Shown here in pieces: positions 1 to 10,983 of a stretch of DNA of 64,000 bases. Made by a program: the position numbers and the translations under genes. The notes under the pieces were generated by a model. That model made no database searches and was not told the origin of the DNA. It saw nothing but the letters and a program-made list of their open reading frames with translations. Origin of the DNA: Fusarium oxysporum f. sp. lycopersici 4287 (lineage: Eukaryota; Ascomycota; Sordariomycetes; Hypocreales; Nectriaceae); NCBI RefSeq assembly GCF_000149955.1, contig NC_030997.1, positions 1,224,714-1,288,713 of the forward strand. Direction: 5' to 3'. Position 1 is the stretch's first letter. Each line of letters starts with the position of its first letter.

Positions 1-1250
1 AACGGGGAGGTCAGAACCAAATTGGCATCGGGTTCATGGAGAAACATACAACATGGGAGTAAGAAATACGCGCTTGATCAGAGACATGGGCATGATATTG
101 TGCCCGTCGGTCTTGATTGGGGGGAGCCTGGCAACCGCCAACTTCCTCTCGTCTTGGGACAAATACTTCGCCTTCGTGATTTCAGGAATATCAGGAAAGT
201 AAAGGAAGCCGAACAGGGCAATGGGAAGGGTGATGATGCCGTCTACAGCTGTCAGCTCCAGTTTAGCCCTGTGTACGACTCAACTTACCGATCAAGAACA
301 CCCACTGCCATCCTTGGAGGCCAGACATGCCTCTCATGCCCTTATGAATGGCTGTCATCATGACACCGGCAAACATGGTACCGACTTGGCCTGAGGCAGT
401 GAAGAGGGCAGTTCGCTTGGAGATCTCTTCAGGCTTATACCATGCTCCAATGATGTAGATAGTGCCCGCATAAGTACTAGCTTCAGCCAAACCGAGGAAG
501 AATCTGATGACACAGAGTTGAGTGACGGTCTTTGCGGCGGCACTAGCCATCTATGATATATGAGCTGGCAGGATTAGTAGCGCTGGTGTGAAGTTAACTT
601 ACTGTCAGACCCCCCTCGTCCGAGTTTTGCTCATCATATGCCCATATTACGCGTCCCGTTATCTCCATGCCGCTCGATGTGAAGTGTCTGTGCAGTACAG
701 CCAAATCGTTCGTACTCGAACAGTAGCCGTCTTGCATAAGACTAATGAAACGTACCCTGCGGTGGTCACGGAGAGAACATTGTTGTAATCATGACCAGTC
801 ATGTTGAGAGATTCACGAAGGCCAGCGACCTGAATCGTCAGTGTGCCTGCCAACAGACTGACTTAGTTAAGCTTACATAGGCGTTGGCAAATGCCGCACG
901 ATCTGTGTATCATTTGGTCAGTCAGATGGTCTGAAGCATCATGAAGGTTTGCCTTACCGAGGAAGTTGAAGAAGTAGCTCAGACAGCAGTATGTCTGGCT
1001 CTGTCAGTATCACCCATGAACCAAATTGCCTGAGATACATACCATAATGAAGAAATCTGGAAAACGTCAGCATCGGCAAAGAACAAGCGGTTACGACTGG
1101 ACAAACCTAATTTCCTGACAAGGCGTCTCTCCTCCTTCGACTTTGCCGCCGCTCCCAAGAAGAACGCTTCACTGCATCAGCGTATAGCCCATACTCTACA
1201 AGTCAATACTCACTGCGAAGGCTTTCGCCAAATCCACCTTGTTCAGCCAT
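1..1250 (-). CDS. MFS permease, pantothenate/allantoate (ACS) type, 3' end beyond window
   Basis: Plasma-membrane permease of the major facilitator superfamily, anion:cation symporter branch (Dal5/Liz1/Fen2-like), probably importing a small organic anion or vitamin. The ATG is at 1250. Exons I can place with consistent phases are 1214-1250, 1107-1166, 1043-1056, 958-1000, 877-902, 756-829, then an uncertain exon near 600-700, then 289-550 and 1-248. The start is MAEQGGFGES; family features include FFLGLAEAST-type helix 4 text (RFFLGLAEAS), the loop AWYKPEEISKRTA, and the pre-helix-7 loop FPDIPEITKAKYL. The C-terminal half lies left of position 1. The segment that should encode transmembrane helix 2 reads as hydrophilic text in the coding strand, so this copy may be damaged or wrongly spliced by me there. 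Substrate is not deducible. Confidence 0.8.
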
Positions 1251-1961
1251 TTTGATCTGCAAACAAATTGCCAGTACGTTGAGATCCAAGAACCAACAAA
1301 GGAGAAATGGTCAGACTTATCAATCAGTCACCCCCCCTCACGTTCTCCACTCCGATTATCAGATTTATAAGATAAACAAGCAAAATTTCTCTTCTTAGCC
1401 TGAAAGAGTGACATCGCCAATAAAGTTTGGTTGAACTACCGAAGCTAACGTCGTATTTTGGCGGCGTAGGGTCAGGAATGGTTTAGTGCGGAGTGGACCC
1501 TGAGCTGTTGATGGTAATCTAGACTTGTTTTTGCCAAGAGACTGTAGCATTTTGGAAGGTTTGAGATTCAAGGGAGAGCATAAATGGTAGCTTTATTGTT
1601 AATGCTATCCATCGCTTTGTAACAGTCGATATCGGCTTTGCTTTTCCGAGTTGGAGGACTGTTTTGTCGCGATGCATCATGAGGCTTTTTAGCAATGGAG
1701 ATATGCTTATTTCCATGTGGAATTTCCTTTACGCGGACCAGTAATTTTACATGACTCAGTGGGACTGGCTTCAAGGGTCGGCCGCTGACTTAGGCTACCC
1801 TGCCACACGAGCTTGTTCATTGGGGAATACGGCTTGGCGTATCCAGTCTCTCGGCTCAACACTAAACAGGGCCGGAAAGGTGTGAGCGATTTAAAGTAAG
1901 CATCAGCCCTCATGTCCACAATGGTTCTTATTTAAGATGAGACTATCGATCTTAGCGAGAA
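1251..1961. other. Intergenic, no gene seen
   Basis: Region between the 5' end of the MFS gene and the 3' end of the homeobox gene. Short open frames here lack codon structure or homology I recognise. It should hold the MFS promoter and the homeobox gene 3' UTR. Confidence 0.6.
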
Positions 1962-4394
1962 CTAGAAGAAGCCAGAGTCCCTCTTGAACTCGGTGAGCCA
2001 ATCTAGATTATCGGCTGGAGTCTGATTCCATACGTCGTGGCTGGAAACCAAGTCAGTGGAGGTTTGCGTGAGAGGATCGTAATTCTTACCTGTCGTACAT
2101 GATCCATCGTGCTTGATATTGGAGTTCTTCGTCAGTTGGGATGTGGCTTGTTGGATTCAGAGGTGAAATGGTTCTCGCGACGTAGCGGGTCAAGTCTCTG
2201 GTCAGACCTCTGTACATGTTGCCATCGTTCAGCGAAACGATCTTCTGTCCCAGAGATATAGGTGGCGAGTTGGAACCACTCGGTGGTCTCCAATGCTCAT
2301 GATCATTACTGGATATGGCAGGGAGACCGCCAGAGGAAAGTAGAGGAGGGACGAGGCCTTCTTGCGTGTTTGATGAAACAACTTCAGACGGCGGTAGTCC
2401 TACCCTCTCTCGAAACGAAGCCAACCAGCTTGTTGACCCATAGACCAAACCAATCAACAACTGGCTAAACATGGGCGAAGCATCAGGCATATGGTTGATG
2501 ATCGAACAAGCCTCCTTCTGCAATTCGACATCTCCAATCTCCAGGTTCAACAACTGCAGCATGTCAACATACTGCCTTAGCGACGTCTCAAGCTTACAGT
2601 CCTCAAAGATATCTTTCTTGCTATGAATCTTCAACTCTGAGAATCGAGACCTGGCTGCACTCTTCATAGGCGTCATTCGTGCTTTGTTGACGATATCTTG
2701 TGTGCCCATTATGAGATCGCGAAGCCAGGATGTTGCTGTTGAGGGGTGTTGATAGTTCATTTCCGCTCCGAAGATGATGCAGCAGGCTTCGAAATGAAGA
2801 GTCTCATCGGAGGGGATGCTGTGGTTGATATCGGTGTAGTTGGCGTAGAAATAGTCTAGCTCCAGCTGCAGTAGTTCAAAGGCGCTTGTTGAACTGTATG
2901 GCGCACCCTGCTGCGTAGAGAACGGGAGGGGTGAATTGCGCTCGTAATCTATCAAATCTGCACAATAGTAAGTAACACGAATGAGCTAAGAGCTATTCAC
3001 TTACAGGGAGGCATATGGTTCTCCACCATATCGAGCGTTGCAGCATCAAATCCCCAGTTCCCTTTCCAATCTGCCATGGTCCTGCCCTCCTTAAAGTGCT
3101 CTGCAAGATGGTTCACCCGCTCCGACCATGTCGTCATAGCAATATCACAGAAACCGCAACGTGACAAGACACCCTCATGCTTAGACTTCCATTCCTCCAT
3201 TGGCCACTTCATAAACTCTGATCCATGGACGAGACGAAGGTGTTGTCGTAGATGGTCCTTTCTGTAGAATACCCGCTCTCCCCTTTCGCGTTTATGGCAT
3301 AAGTCATGGTTATGTTCCTCGAAGTGCCTATTATCCGGATCTACAAAACCGCAATAAACACAAACAGTTTCTGATCCCTCGTTGAGAGCCGTTGGACCAA
3401 GAGGGGAACACTCCCATTGCTCAAGAGAGAGATGCTGTGTCTTCTCATGTCTGGACCATGTATGTTTCAACTTGAACGTCTCAGTGCAAAATGTACACTG
3501 AAAGCGATGACAAGCAACAGAGAGACCTCTCTTTTCATCATTTCTGGTCCGTAGACCTCCTCGCCGACGCTTTTTGATGACTCTATTGAGTGACCGATTG
3601 GATGTATGTGAGTAGCCCGAGGCTTGCGAGCTTCGACTTGAATCAGAGGTGTCGGTTGTCGCCCAGGTACCAGTCGACGATGGTGCCCTGCCGCGTCTCG
3701 TTCGCGTACCGTGGGGTTGGTCGATGGAACCACTTGCGCCGGATACTGCCCTTGCAATAGCAGCCATGGTGGATGGCTCGTCTTCAGGCGGTGAGTTCTC
3801 CCATCGCTCGAGTGGACTTTGTTGGACGGTTGGCGTAGGTGGTCGACGCAGGGGTATGTCCCGGGGGCTAGCCTCTGCCGAACTTGGATCCGTTGTTTCT
3901 AGTGGATTGAACTTCTTCCTACGACGAGCATTGGCGAACCAGTTCAGGATTTGCTGTCGAGTCAATCCTGTCTGCCTCTCTATCGCTTCGACATCTCGGA
4001 CGCTGGGGTACGGGTGATGTGTATGATTCGAGAGCCATTTGTTGAGAATGCGGACTGAGTTGAGAGAGAGTCGCTTTCCAGTCTTGGGCGGTGGGTTTGA
4101 GATAGTGCTGGCTTCAGCCCGTACGTTTGATGCGATGGGAGCTAGAGTTTCGGTGGGCCCAAATGGAGGAATTGAGTTGACTTCTGGGCTGTCCCCAGGC
4201 CCCAGGCTATCTCCTATTCCCGAGACAGGGTATAATAATTGAGGATTGATTTCATCACTGAACGGGCTCTGAAAGGAGCAGAAGCCAAGGTCAGAAAAGC
4301 CGGGCTGGTCTAGCAGGTCCCTACCGTCAGGGAATTCGCTCGGGAATACAGTAGTACTATCATTGGTGCTGGTCTCTCTGTCATTGCGTTCCAT
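1962..4394 (-). CDS. Homeobox (TALE/KN type) plus C2H2 zinc-finger transcription factor
   Basis: Nuclear transcription regulator of about 778 aa. Exons are 3005-4394, 2090-2957 and 1962-2040; both introns are GT-AG with consistent phases (1 then 2), and the last exon ends LDWLTEFKRDSGFF before TAG. Residues about 105-165 form a homeodomain of the three-residue-extended TALE/KN class, with the recognition helix WFANARRRKK near residues 152-161. Residues about 290-450 contain C2H2-type zinc fingers, including the pairs CTFC...HEKTQH and CGFC...HLAEH. The N-terminus is acidic and Pro/Ser-rich, as in activation regions. Fungal proteins with this homeobox-C2H2 arrangement are common and mostly uncharacterised. 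It sits between two MFS permeases and could control one, but nothing in the sequence proves that. Confidence 0.9.
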
Positions 4395-4597
4395 ATTAAC
4401 AAGCCATTCGCTAGCAGAGATGTCATGTCGACGTTAGAGACGATGAGTCTGAGGCGTCATGTAAGGTTGACTCGGCCCACTATTTTCTTGTCATCTTCAG
4501 CCCTTTCAGGAACTTTTCAGCCAATAGCGCAGAAGATGACACAATAAGCTTCACTGCGTCAACGTTAAGCCCATTCAAAGTAATATTTCTCTATGTT

Positions 4598-4622
4598 TAA
4601 TAATAATAATAATAATAATAAA
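4598..4622. repeat. (AAT)n microsatellite
   Basis: About eight AAT/TAA units between the homeobox and the next MFS gene. Intergenic simple repeat; no function inferred. Confidence 0.9.
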
Positions 4623-4691
4623 GGCATGTCTAATCACTCTGACTTCGGAAATAGCCTTCAGACTATTGTGTTCCAGGTATGACAAGGTATC

Positions 4692-6122
4692 TCAATCTTT
4701 GGAGCAACGCACCATCCTCTTGTCCGCCCTTCGAGTAGCTTCCAAGAACAGCGCAGATAAAGCCATCGTCGCACCTCCAAATACTTGTGCACCCAAATAA
4801 TTACCGTCCATCGCTCCAACCAAAGCTCCTCCAATTGGCGACCCAATCAAGCTTGCAATACTGCCGAGTCCAAAGACCATGCCCATTCTCGTCCCAGGCT
4901 GTTCTGTCCCAGCAGTAAGGTATCCAAGCCCTGCTGGAAACAAACTCTGGATGCCACCACAGAATATCCCGCAGAATACCGTCCAGACATACATGCTCGG
5001 AACCGTCCTGACTGAAATCCAAGTGAAGAGGGTGAGGGATGTCGCAACCAAGACGGGGACAAAGACACCCAATACACCAAACTTGTCAGCAGCAAGACCG
5101 GATCCAAAGCGACCTATGGCGTTGACACCGTTGAAGATCATCAGAAGATTTAGACCGTTGCGATAAGAAAGTGGTGGTGAAATTGACGTTCGAGAGAAGT
5201 CGACAATGAAGAAGATTGAGATGTATAAACCTAGTAGTGACTGGAAAACACGTTAGAAACATCGACCATCGGCACTCTCAAGCACTTTCGCTTTCGACAC
5301 TTACCATGAATGTTGCAATTGCATAGTGATTGAATCGAACATCGTGAAACGCAGTCCAATCTACCCAGCCGGATATACTTTTTGCGCTAGTCCTGGGTCT
5401 CAAGCAGATGTTCGCGAAGGCCAATGTGACGAACTGTATCAAAGCGATGACACGCATCGTCCAAGGAAACCCCAAGCTGGAAATAAGCTGGCGCAAGATG
5501 CTCGAGTAAATCAACCCACCGGTACACGATCCACACATTGTGATCCCTACCGCCATTCCTCGACGCTTGGTGAAATATTGCGACATAACAGCGACCATGG
5601 GACAAGACATAAGTCCATTACCCAAGCCGACACCAAGGCCGAGAGTAACAAACATGATCCAAAGCTCAGAGCCAAATGAGGCTGCAAGGATGCCAGCAAC
5701 ATGGACAAGAGAACCTGTGAAGAAGGTAACGCGGAAATATCCAGCGTCTGTAAGACGGCCTGAGAAGGCCCCGATAAAGAAGTATAGAAATATTTGCATT
5801 GAGCCAATCCATGATACCGAAGAGGATGGCTCCCCAAATTCGCCGATGAAGTAGCTCTGCAGGGCCCCAAAACAGTTTGTGAAGCCGGAGGTGTTCATCA
5901 CGACGAAGTGCGAGGACAAGACAACTATACATGTTAGAGGAATCGAGAACAGACTTGAGAATGCTTACTTAGAGTACTTCTGCACCATCCTGGCTCCTCT
6001 TCTTCTTGGGAGATTTCGTCGCTGACTCTGGGAGATACCGGTTCAGCAAAGCGAGCGAAAGGGGAACAGTCGTCACTCTCGCTTGACTCAAGGTCCATGA
6101 CGGGCGGTTGTCTAATGTGCAT
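4692..6122 (-). CDS. MFS permease, monocarboxylate transporter (MCT)-like
   Basis: Twelve-helix transporter of about 440 aa in the fungal monocarboxylate-porter branch of the MFS. Exons are 5969-6122, 5305-5924 and 4692-5240, all with GT-AG borders and matching phases (CTA A|TT and ATG|TCA joins). A hydrophilic acidic N-terminus (residues 1-48, many Glu/Asp/Ser) precedes the helix 1 text IVLSSHFVVMNTSGF. Helix 1 continues as NCFGALQSYF, the family position for substrate-path residues. The helix 4-5 stretch MSQYFTKRRGMAVGI and the second-half loop GRFGSGLAADKFG are classic family signatures. The gene is convergent with none and lies head-to-tail with the homeobox gene. Substrate unknown; monocarboxylates, riboflavin or secondary metabolites are all possible for this branch. 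Confidence 0.92.
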
Positions 6123-6343
6123 CTTTCTTTGTGAGAACCCAAAGTTTTATCGAAGTATTGAGGAGGAAACTTGAATATGTCTTGCCAGGTAAGTCGCCCA
6201 TGTTGTGTTTTGCCCTTTTATCAACACCCGAGGTGGGTCTTGTCAACGGCAGGGTGCAGTGCCTCCTCCTTGTTCACTAATCAATGACGCGAAACAAACC
6301 CATCTCGACCCTCTAATTCTTGGTATAGACCTTTTGTTCCGCG

Positions 6344-6940
6344 TCAATGACAAATGGGACAAGCTTGTACAGTCACCCCAGGTCCCACCGACTCCCGTAT
6401 CCGCATGATAGCCCAACAACCAGTACACTCCTGGACCTCAACCTCAACATCCATGATATCATAACTCCTCAAGATATTCCTACACACCCTCGTGACAATC
6501 CAGGCATGATACCAGCTCGTAGATCCAGCCTCGACTATAATCAGGAGCTTCACTTGATTTTCTTGCAGTGCACTTCCGATGCGATAGGTCTCAAAGCAGT
6601 TCCACTGTGTATACTCCAGCGCACCGGTTAGCTCCTTTTGGAGAATTCCCTCAGGATCTGACCAGAGAACTTTCAATGGATGATAATCTTCGACTTGCGA
6701 CCAGTTGTTGCATAAGCCCGGCCATTGGTCATCGGGGTAGTTTGATCGCGCGATGAGTCGGGGTGTGTTGTGCCAGAGACCGTAGTAGTCTTCTGTCTCG
6801 AGCGCTGTCGGGGGAGGGGGTACACCCTGCGGTAAGGCCTGAAGTTGAGGTACCCGCACGGTTCGTATTGGCGTTTTGAGTTTCATGTCAGGTGGAGGGG
6901 TGCTGGATCCTCCTGAGCGGTTGGGAAGTGAGTCTTCCAT
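6344..6940 (-). CDS. Uncharacterised protein, 198 aa
   Basis: Single-exon open frame starting MEDSLPNRSGG and ending QACPICH. I do not recognise the family. Residues 1-60 are Pro-rich and probably disordered. Residues about 70-190 look folded, with regular alternation of hydrophobic residues (LLIIVEAGS, WHNTPRLIARS). It ends in a Cys-x2-Cys-His tail (CPICH) and has another Cys near the C-terminus (ECTGCW), so metal binding by the C-terminal third is possible. No signal peptide or membrane helix is seen. It is transcribed in the same direction as the neighbouring MFS gene, which begins about 220 nt downstream of its stop. Confidence 0.65.
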   Translation of the reverse strand: MEDSLPNRSGGSSTPPPDMKLKTPIRTVRVPQLQALPQGVPPPPTALETEDYYGLWHNTPRLIARSNYPDDQWPGLCNNWSQVEDYHPLKVLWSDPEGILQKELTGALEYTQWNCFETYRIGSALQENQVKLLIIVEAGSTSWYHAWIVTRVCRNILRSYDIMDVEVEVQECTGCWAIMRIRESVGPGVTVQACPICH

Positions 6941-7604
6941 CTCTACTCCTTTGATGAGATCTGTCGAGTGGGATGGAATACCTTAGGCTTTTGGCGAAAT
7001 TTTGATCAATCTTCTTTTCTGAAATGACAGGTCGAGATAATAGCGTGACGGGTCAAGAGAGAAAGAATGAGCAATAGATTAGGACTTTACAAGAAGAAAT
7101 TCATGGCGAAGATTTTGAACTGGGTTTATTATATCTTTATGCGTTGTCAATCCTATTATGACTCAATAGAAAGCTTTTTATGTGAAATTTCTGTTACTTT
7201 CGTGTACGCTACTAGACTTTCAAGATTGGAGGTTCTTGATTGATGGACAGTTACATAGCCTTTTGTTTATCGAGTTTTAACATATAATACTGGAACCTTA
7301 CTTTTTCTTAACCGTTCAGTTACAGAGATCTAATCCGCTTTGCTTTATGCATCAGCTCTAAATTTTCTATGCCACCAAGATTCCCGACGAACACATCTGT
7401 TAATTTGGTAATAGTGTTCTGTATGAAATAGGTATCAGGACAGCGATTAGTGGCTCTAGAAATAGAGTAACTCATATGGAATATGCTTTTGACTATTCGA
7501 TGAGACAGATCACGCTGCACGCAAGCCAAATCTAATATATCGTAGATTAAAATATATATTATAATTGCTCAATAGTCTATGCACTTTTATCCTTCTACCT
7601 TAGT
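6941..7604. other. Intergenic, AT-rich, no gene seen
   Basis: AT-rich spacer of about 660 nt between two minus-strand genes. It holds the promoter of the 6344-6940 gene and the 3' flank of the YWTD gene. Short open frames show no convincing coding character. Confidence 0.55.
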
Positions 7605-8495
7605 CTACGCCAATGCTATGCCTGTGAGATCGCCCAGCTCGGGAAATAGCACTGTTTTTGTCTTCTTCTTCAGGTCGACAGCATATACACCTCCTGACAA
7701 GTCCGTCACATACGCCGTTGCCGTATTCTTATCCAATGCAAGCCCAATCGTCTCGTGTAGTCGCCTAGCCAGAACCTCCCGCTCAGGCGCGGCGCTAAGA
7801 TCTCCGATAAAAGCACGATTCAGTGAATTTCCAGATGGAGGATCGCCACGATCTGTCCAGTACAGAGTTTGTGTGCTCTCGTCGAATTCCAAGTCAATAG
7901 GTTCGGGGAGCTTGTCAATGACTGTCTCGACTTGTGCTGGGTTGTCAATCTTGGCTCGGAAGATACGCCCTTGGGATCCTTTTGATGGGCCTTTTTGTGA
8001 CCAGTAGAAGTATCCCATTGACTCATCTACTGTGATACCAACGCACCAACGGCACATATCTTTTCTGTCCTCTGCACTTGAGCCAGTTGACACCAGAACC
8101 TCAACGTCAGATCCATCAAGATTACAGCGCATAACCTTCATTCCTTCTCTATCGCACCAGTACAACTTCCGACTTTGTCGCGCCAGAGTGATTTGCTTCG
8201 GGGTATAAACACCAACCGTACCAGTGCTCACAACGGTTGTTCGTTCGGAGCCGTCTAATCTTGAGCGCTCGATGGAGCCATCGTTGGATTTGAAGGTGGG
8301 ACCCATGTTTGTCCAGTACATGAAGCCATTTTGGTGATCAATTGTGATTCCATCTGGCATCGTCTTCATCTGATCATGGACTGTACGAAGGTCGCTGCCG
8401 TTGATGTAACATGATAGAATGCGACCTTTGGGATTGGGGAAGTTGGATAAATCTGTGTCGAGGATGTAAAGACGCGGCAAGCTAAGGGATCCCAT
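7605..8495 (-). CDS. YWTD (LDL-receptor class B) beta-propeller protein
   Basis: Cytosolic protein of 296 aa made almost entirely of six-bladed propeller repeats. The repeat signature is visible four times: FMYWTN (about 59), KLYWCD (about 109), YFYWSQ (about 163) and TLYWTD (about 212), with intervening strands such as SIERSRLDGSE and VMRCNLDGSD, the usual 'I-x-R-x-x-x-DGS' pattern of class B repeats. There is no signal peptide, unlike animal LDL receptors, so this is the soluble fungal form, possibly a lactonase-like or scaffolding protein. It lies next to the acyl-CoA/carnitine-type dehydrogenase and CoA-transferase genes, which suggests a role in that pathway. No catalytic residue can be assigned from sequence alone. 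Confidence 0.88.
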   Translation of the reverse strand: MGSLSLPRLYILDTDLSNFPNPKGRILSCYINGSDLRTVHDQMKTMPDGITIDHQNGFMYWTNMGPTFKSNDGSIERSRLDGSERTTVVSTGTVGVYTPKQITLARQSRKLYWCDREGMKVMRCNLDGSDVEVLVSTGSSAEDRKDMCRWCVGITVDESMGYFYWSQKGPSKGSQGRIFRAKIDNPAQVETVIDKLPEPIDLEFDESTQTLYWTDRGDPPSGNSLNRAFIGDLSAAPEREVLARRLHETIGLALDKNTATAYVTDLSGGVYAVDLKKKTKTVLFPELGDLTGIALA

Positions 8496-9208
8496 GATGG
8501 TGGAATATAAAGTGGAAGGATGAATTATTGATGCTCAATATTGTATGAGAGTCGTATGCGATCGTGTTATTGACGCGCCAATATTCTAATCAGGCCTGGG
8601 CGCTCAAGAGTCATGGTAATAAAGGACATGTCTCCATTTTGAGGAGGCCAAGAGGCGGTGAAATTTCATCATGGCGTTCTTATCGGAGATGAAGTGGACA
8701 CAGATCCGTGCGCCGGGCTTACGAGTACAATCGGCGCCGACTTCGCGCCGCGAGACAAAACCTGCATCATGAACTCCGCTGCTCTGCCGGGTCCCCCGGG
8801 GCAAGTGGGGGCGACCCGGCGTGGTGGGGCTGGTGATGCCGAGGCAGCTCCACTGCGGAATATGACATAGTCGATAGTGGAACTCAAAAGCACTGGAGAA
8901 ATTTTGAAGTTGTTCAGGGTAGCCCAAGGTTCAGAACTCTTCAGTTAACGGTTTAGAAATGGGTGGCCTGGAGTACTTAGTCGTGAGAATGTATCCCAAG
9001 TCCAATTTGACGGATTATTTTGCCCAAGAGGTCGACTTCGAGCAGCAGTTGTGTGAGGCGGGCAGAGGGGAAGAGGAAACAACGTGGCAGTAGTGTGAAT
9101 AACATCGCAACAATACTCAAAAACATCGGATACACTGCGACAAAACCAATTGGCAGAATACGAACCTAATGCATCTCTAATGTGTATTGGTAATAAGTCA
9201 AATGGTAT
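8496..9208. other. Intergenic, no gene seen
   Basis: Spacer of about 710 nt between two minus-strand genes. A GC-rich patch at about 8700-8860 gives several overlapping short frames but none with a start context or family resemblance. Confidence 0.55.
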
Positions 9209-10183
9209 CTATGATTCGTGCTTGCCCTTTCCCTCTGCAAAAGCATCCCAATCCCTCCTGACGTTTAACAACCTAACCAGCTCCTCATCCCTCTGTTTCA
9301 CCAACCCCCCATATCCCCTCGCCCCAACAGCCCCTTTCGTCCCCTCAATCCACTTCTCTTTCAAATCCTCATCAACAACCGGATTTTCCTTCGCATACCA
9401 ACCCTGAAGAGGTCCCAACAAATGATCTGCAAAATGCTCAATGCCTCCCTCCCCACCACCAAGATGAAACAACATGTTCGGTCCCATGACTCCCCATCTT
9501 AAGCCAGGACCATAAGATACCGCATCGTCAACATCTTGAACGGAGCAGACGTCTTGTTGGAGGATGTGGAAAACTTCGCGCATAACTGCTGCTTGGATTC
9601 TGTTTGCGACGTGGCCGGGGACTTCCTTTTGCAGGTGGATGGGCTTTTTGCCAAGGCTAGTATAGAATGTCATTGTAGTTTCGATGGTGGCTGGTGATGT
9701 TTGCGAACCGCCGACGACTTCGACGAGGGGAATAAGATGAGGAGGGTTGAAAGGATGACCGACGACACAGCGTTGAGGGTGCGCTGCAGCAGTCATACCC
9801 TCTTGGATAGAAGAACAGGTAAGACCACTTGAGCTCGTCGCGATAATCACATCAGGCCCAAGTTTCTCTCCCATCTGCTGAAATAGCCTTCTCTTAAAGT
9901 CAATTCTCTCGGGACCATTTTCCTGAACGAAATCGACATCTCGAAGAGCTTGTTCAAGACTGGTGGTGAAGACAACATCTTCAGGCTTGGCTTCTGTGTT
10001 CTTGACAAGGCCGGTTGATGATAGAACGGGGAGAGCATCGCGGATGAAGTTGCGAAGATATGTCTCCGCGGCTGGATTGATGTCGAAGGCTTTGACTTGT
10101 AGACCTTGGGCGATGAAGAGGGCACCCCATGAGGCGCCGATTGCACCGCAGCCGATGATTGCGACGGACTTGATTGATGACAT
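9209..10183 (-). CDS. 3-hydroxyacyl-CoA / L-carnitine-type dehydrogenase
   Basis: NAD-dependent dehydrogenase of 324 aa in the 3HCDH superfamily, oxidising a 3-hydroxy group of an acyl-CoA, of carnitine or of L-gulonate. The N-terminal Rossmann motif is GCGAIGASWG (residues 11-20), followed by FDINP at the end of strand 2, the usual site that selects NAD over NADP. SSSGLTCSS and GHPFNPPHLIPLVEVVGG (about 143-160) carry the catalytic-region Ser and His of the family. The helical C-terminal domain begins near GHVANRIQAAVMRE. Length and the single domain pair fit the lambda-crystallin/L-carnitine dehydrogenase subgroup rather than long multifunctional enzymes. It is divergent from the CoA-transferase at 10984 and shares an 800-nt promoter with it, which supports a common pathway. 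Confidence 0.93.
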   Translation of the reverse strand: MSSIKSVAIIGCGAIGASWGALFIAQGLQVKAFDINPAAETYLRNFIRDALPVLSSTGLVKNTEAKPEDVVFTTSLEQALRDVDFVQENGPERIDFKRRLFQQMGEKLGPDVIIATSSSGLTCSSIQEGMTAAAHPQRCVVGHPFNPPHLIPLVEVVGGSQTSPATIETTMTFYTSLGKKPIHLQKEVPGHVANRIQAAVMREVFHILQQDVCSVQDVDDAVSYGPGLRWGVMGPNMLFHLGGGEGGIEHFADHLLGPLQGWYAKENPVVDEDLKEKWIEGTKGAVGARGYGGLVKQRDEELVRLLNVRRDWDAFAEGKGKHES

Positions 10184-10983
10184 GATGTGAAGATATGCAA
10201 ATGAAGCAATTCTTTTCTAGACTGATATAATTTCTACATGTCAATGGAGCAGTAGCTGCAGCATGATATTTATTTACACCAAACATCACAATCTAAAATG
10301 ACTGTTAATTCCGCCCTCCTTGCTCCCAGTCTCCTAATTCCGCATCTCCCATCGCGCTTCGGCATTTAATCTTAACAACGTCATGCATCGGCACTTGAAT
10401 CAATCCAAGTGGCAAAATCTCCATCGGATCGACCCCCGATAATCCAATATCCACGTGGTTATCTCTTCAATTTCTTCTTTTTCAACTTCCAGAAATTTTC
10501 TAGATCTTTTCTAGTGCGGAAGTGTCCGCGTTTCCCCACTCTTCCGTTCCGTCCCTGCGTCATCGTGGAGAAAATACAACAAATTAGCTTCTCGTCCCTG
10601 GAAACGTCTTATCTCGTGGCGGTTTTTTGAGCCTCATGTTGCAAGCGCGTGGAGATGGGATTCCACTCATTTTTCGTATGTCCGATTTCCGCTCGCGCTC
10701 GCGTTTGAGATTGCCGATGCGTTGGTTTGCGGATCGGGGGCCGATTATGGAGATGGTGACGATGCATGATTCTTGTGGAGTTGAAAAATGGGATCCTTGA
10801 TGCTTGAAGATTTGTGATCACGATAAGTTGCTGTTACACCGACTTTGTCGTCATTTCAAATCCATAAAAGACGTTGGCCTGACCACCATCGAAGATATCT
10901 TCCCGATTTCTATCTTGATCTATCACTCTAGTTTACATCATCTCATTTTCGTCTTGGCTACATCCTAACTCATAACCATCAAT
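10184..10983. promoter_or_regulatory. Shared divergent promoter region of dehydrogenase and CoA-transferase
   Basis: 800-nt gap between two start codons facing outward. A pyrimidine-rich patch lies near 10460-10510 and another just before the 10984 start. No open frame is credible. Assignment as a bidirectional promoter is inferred from gene orientation. Confidence 0.55.
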
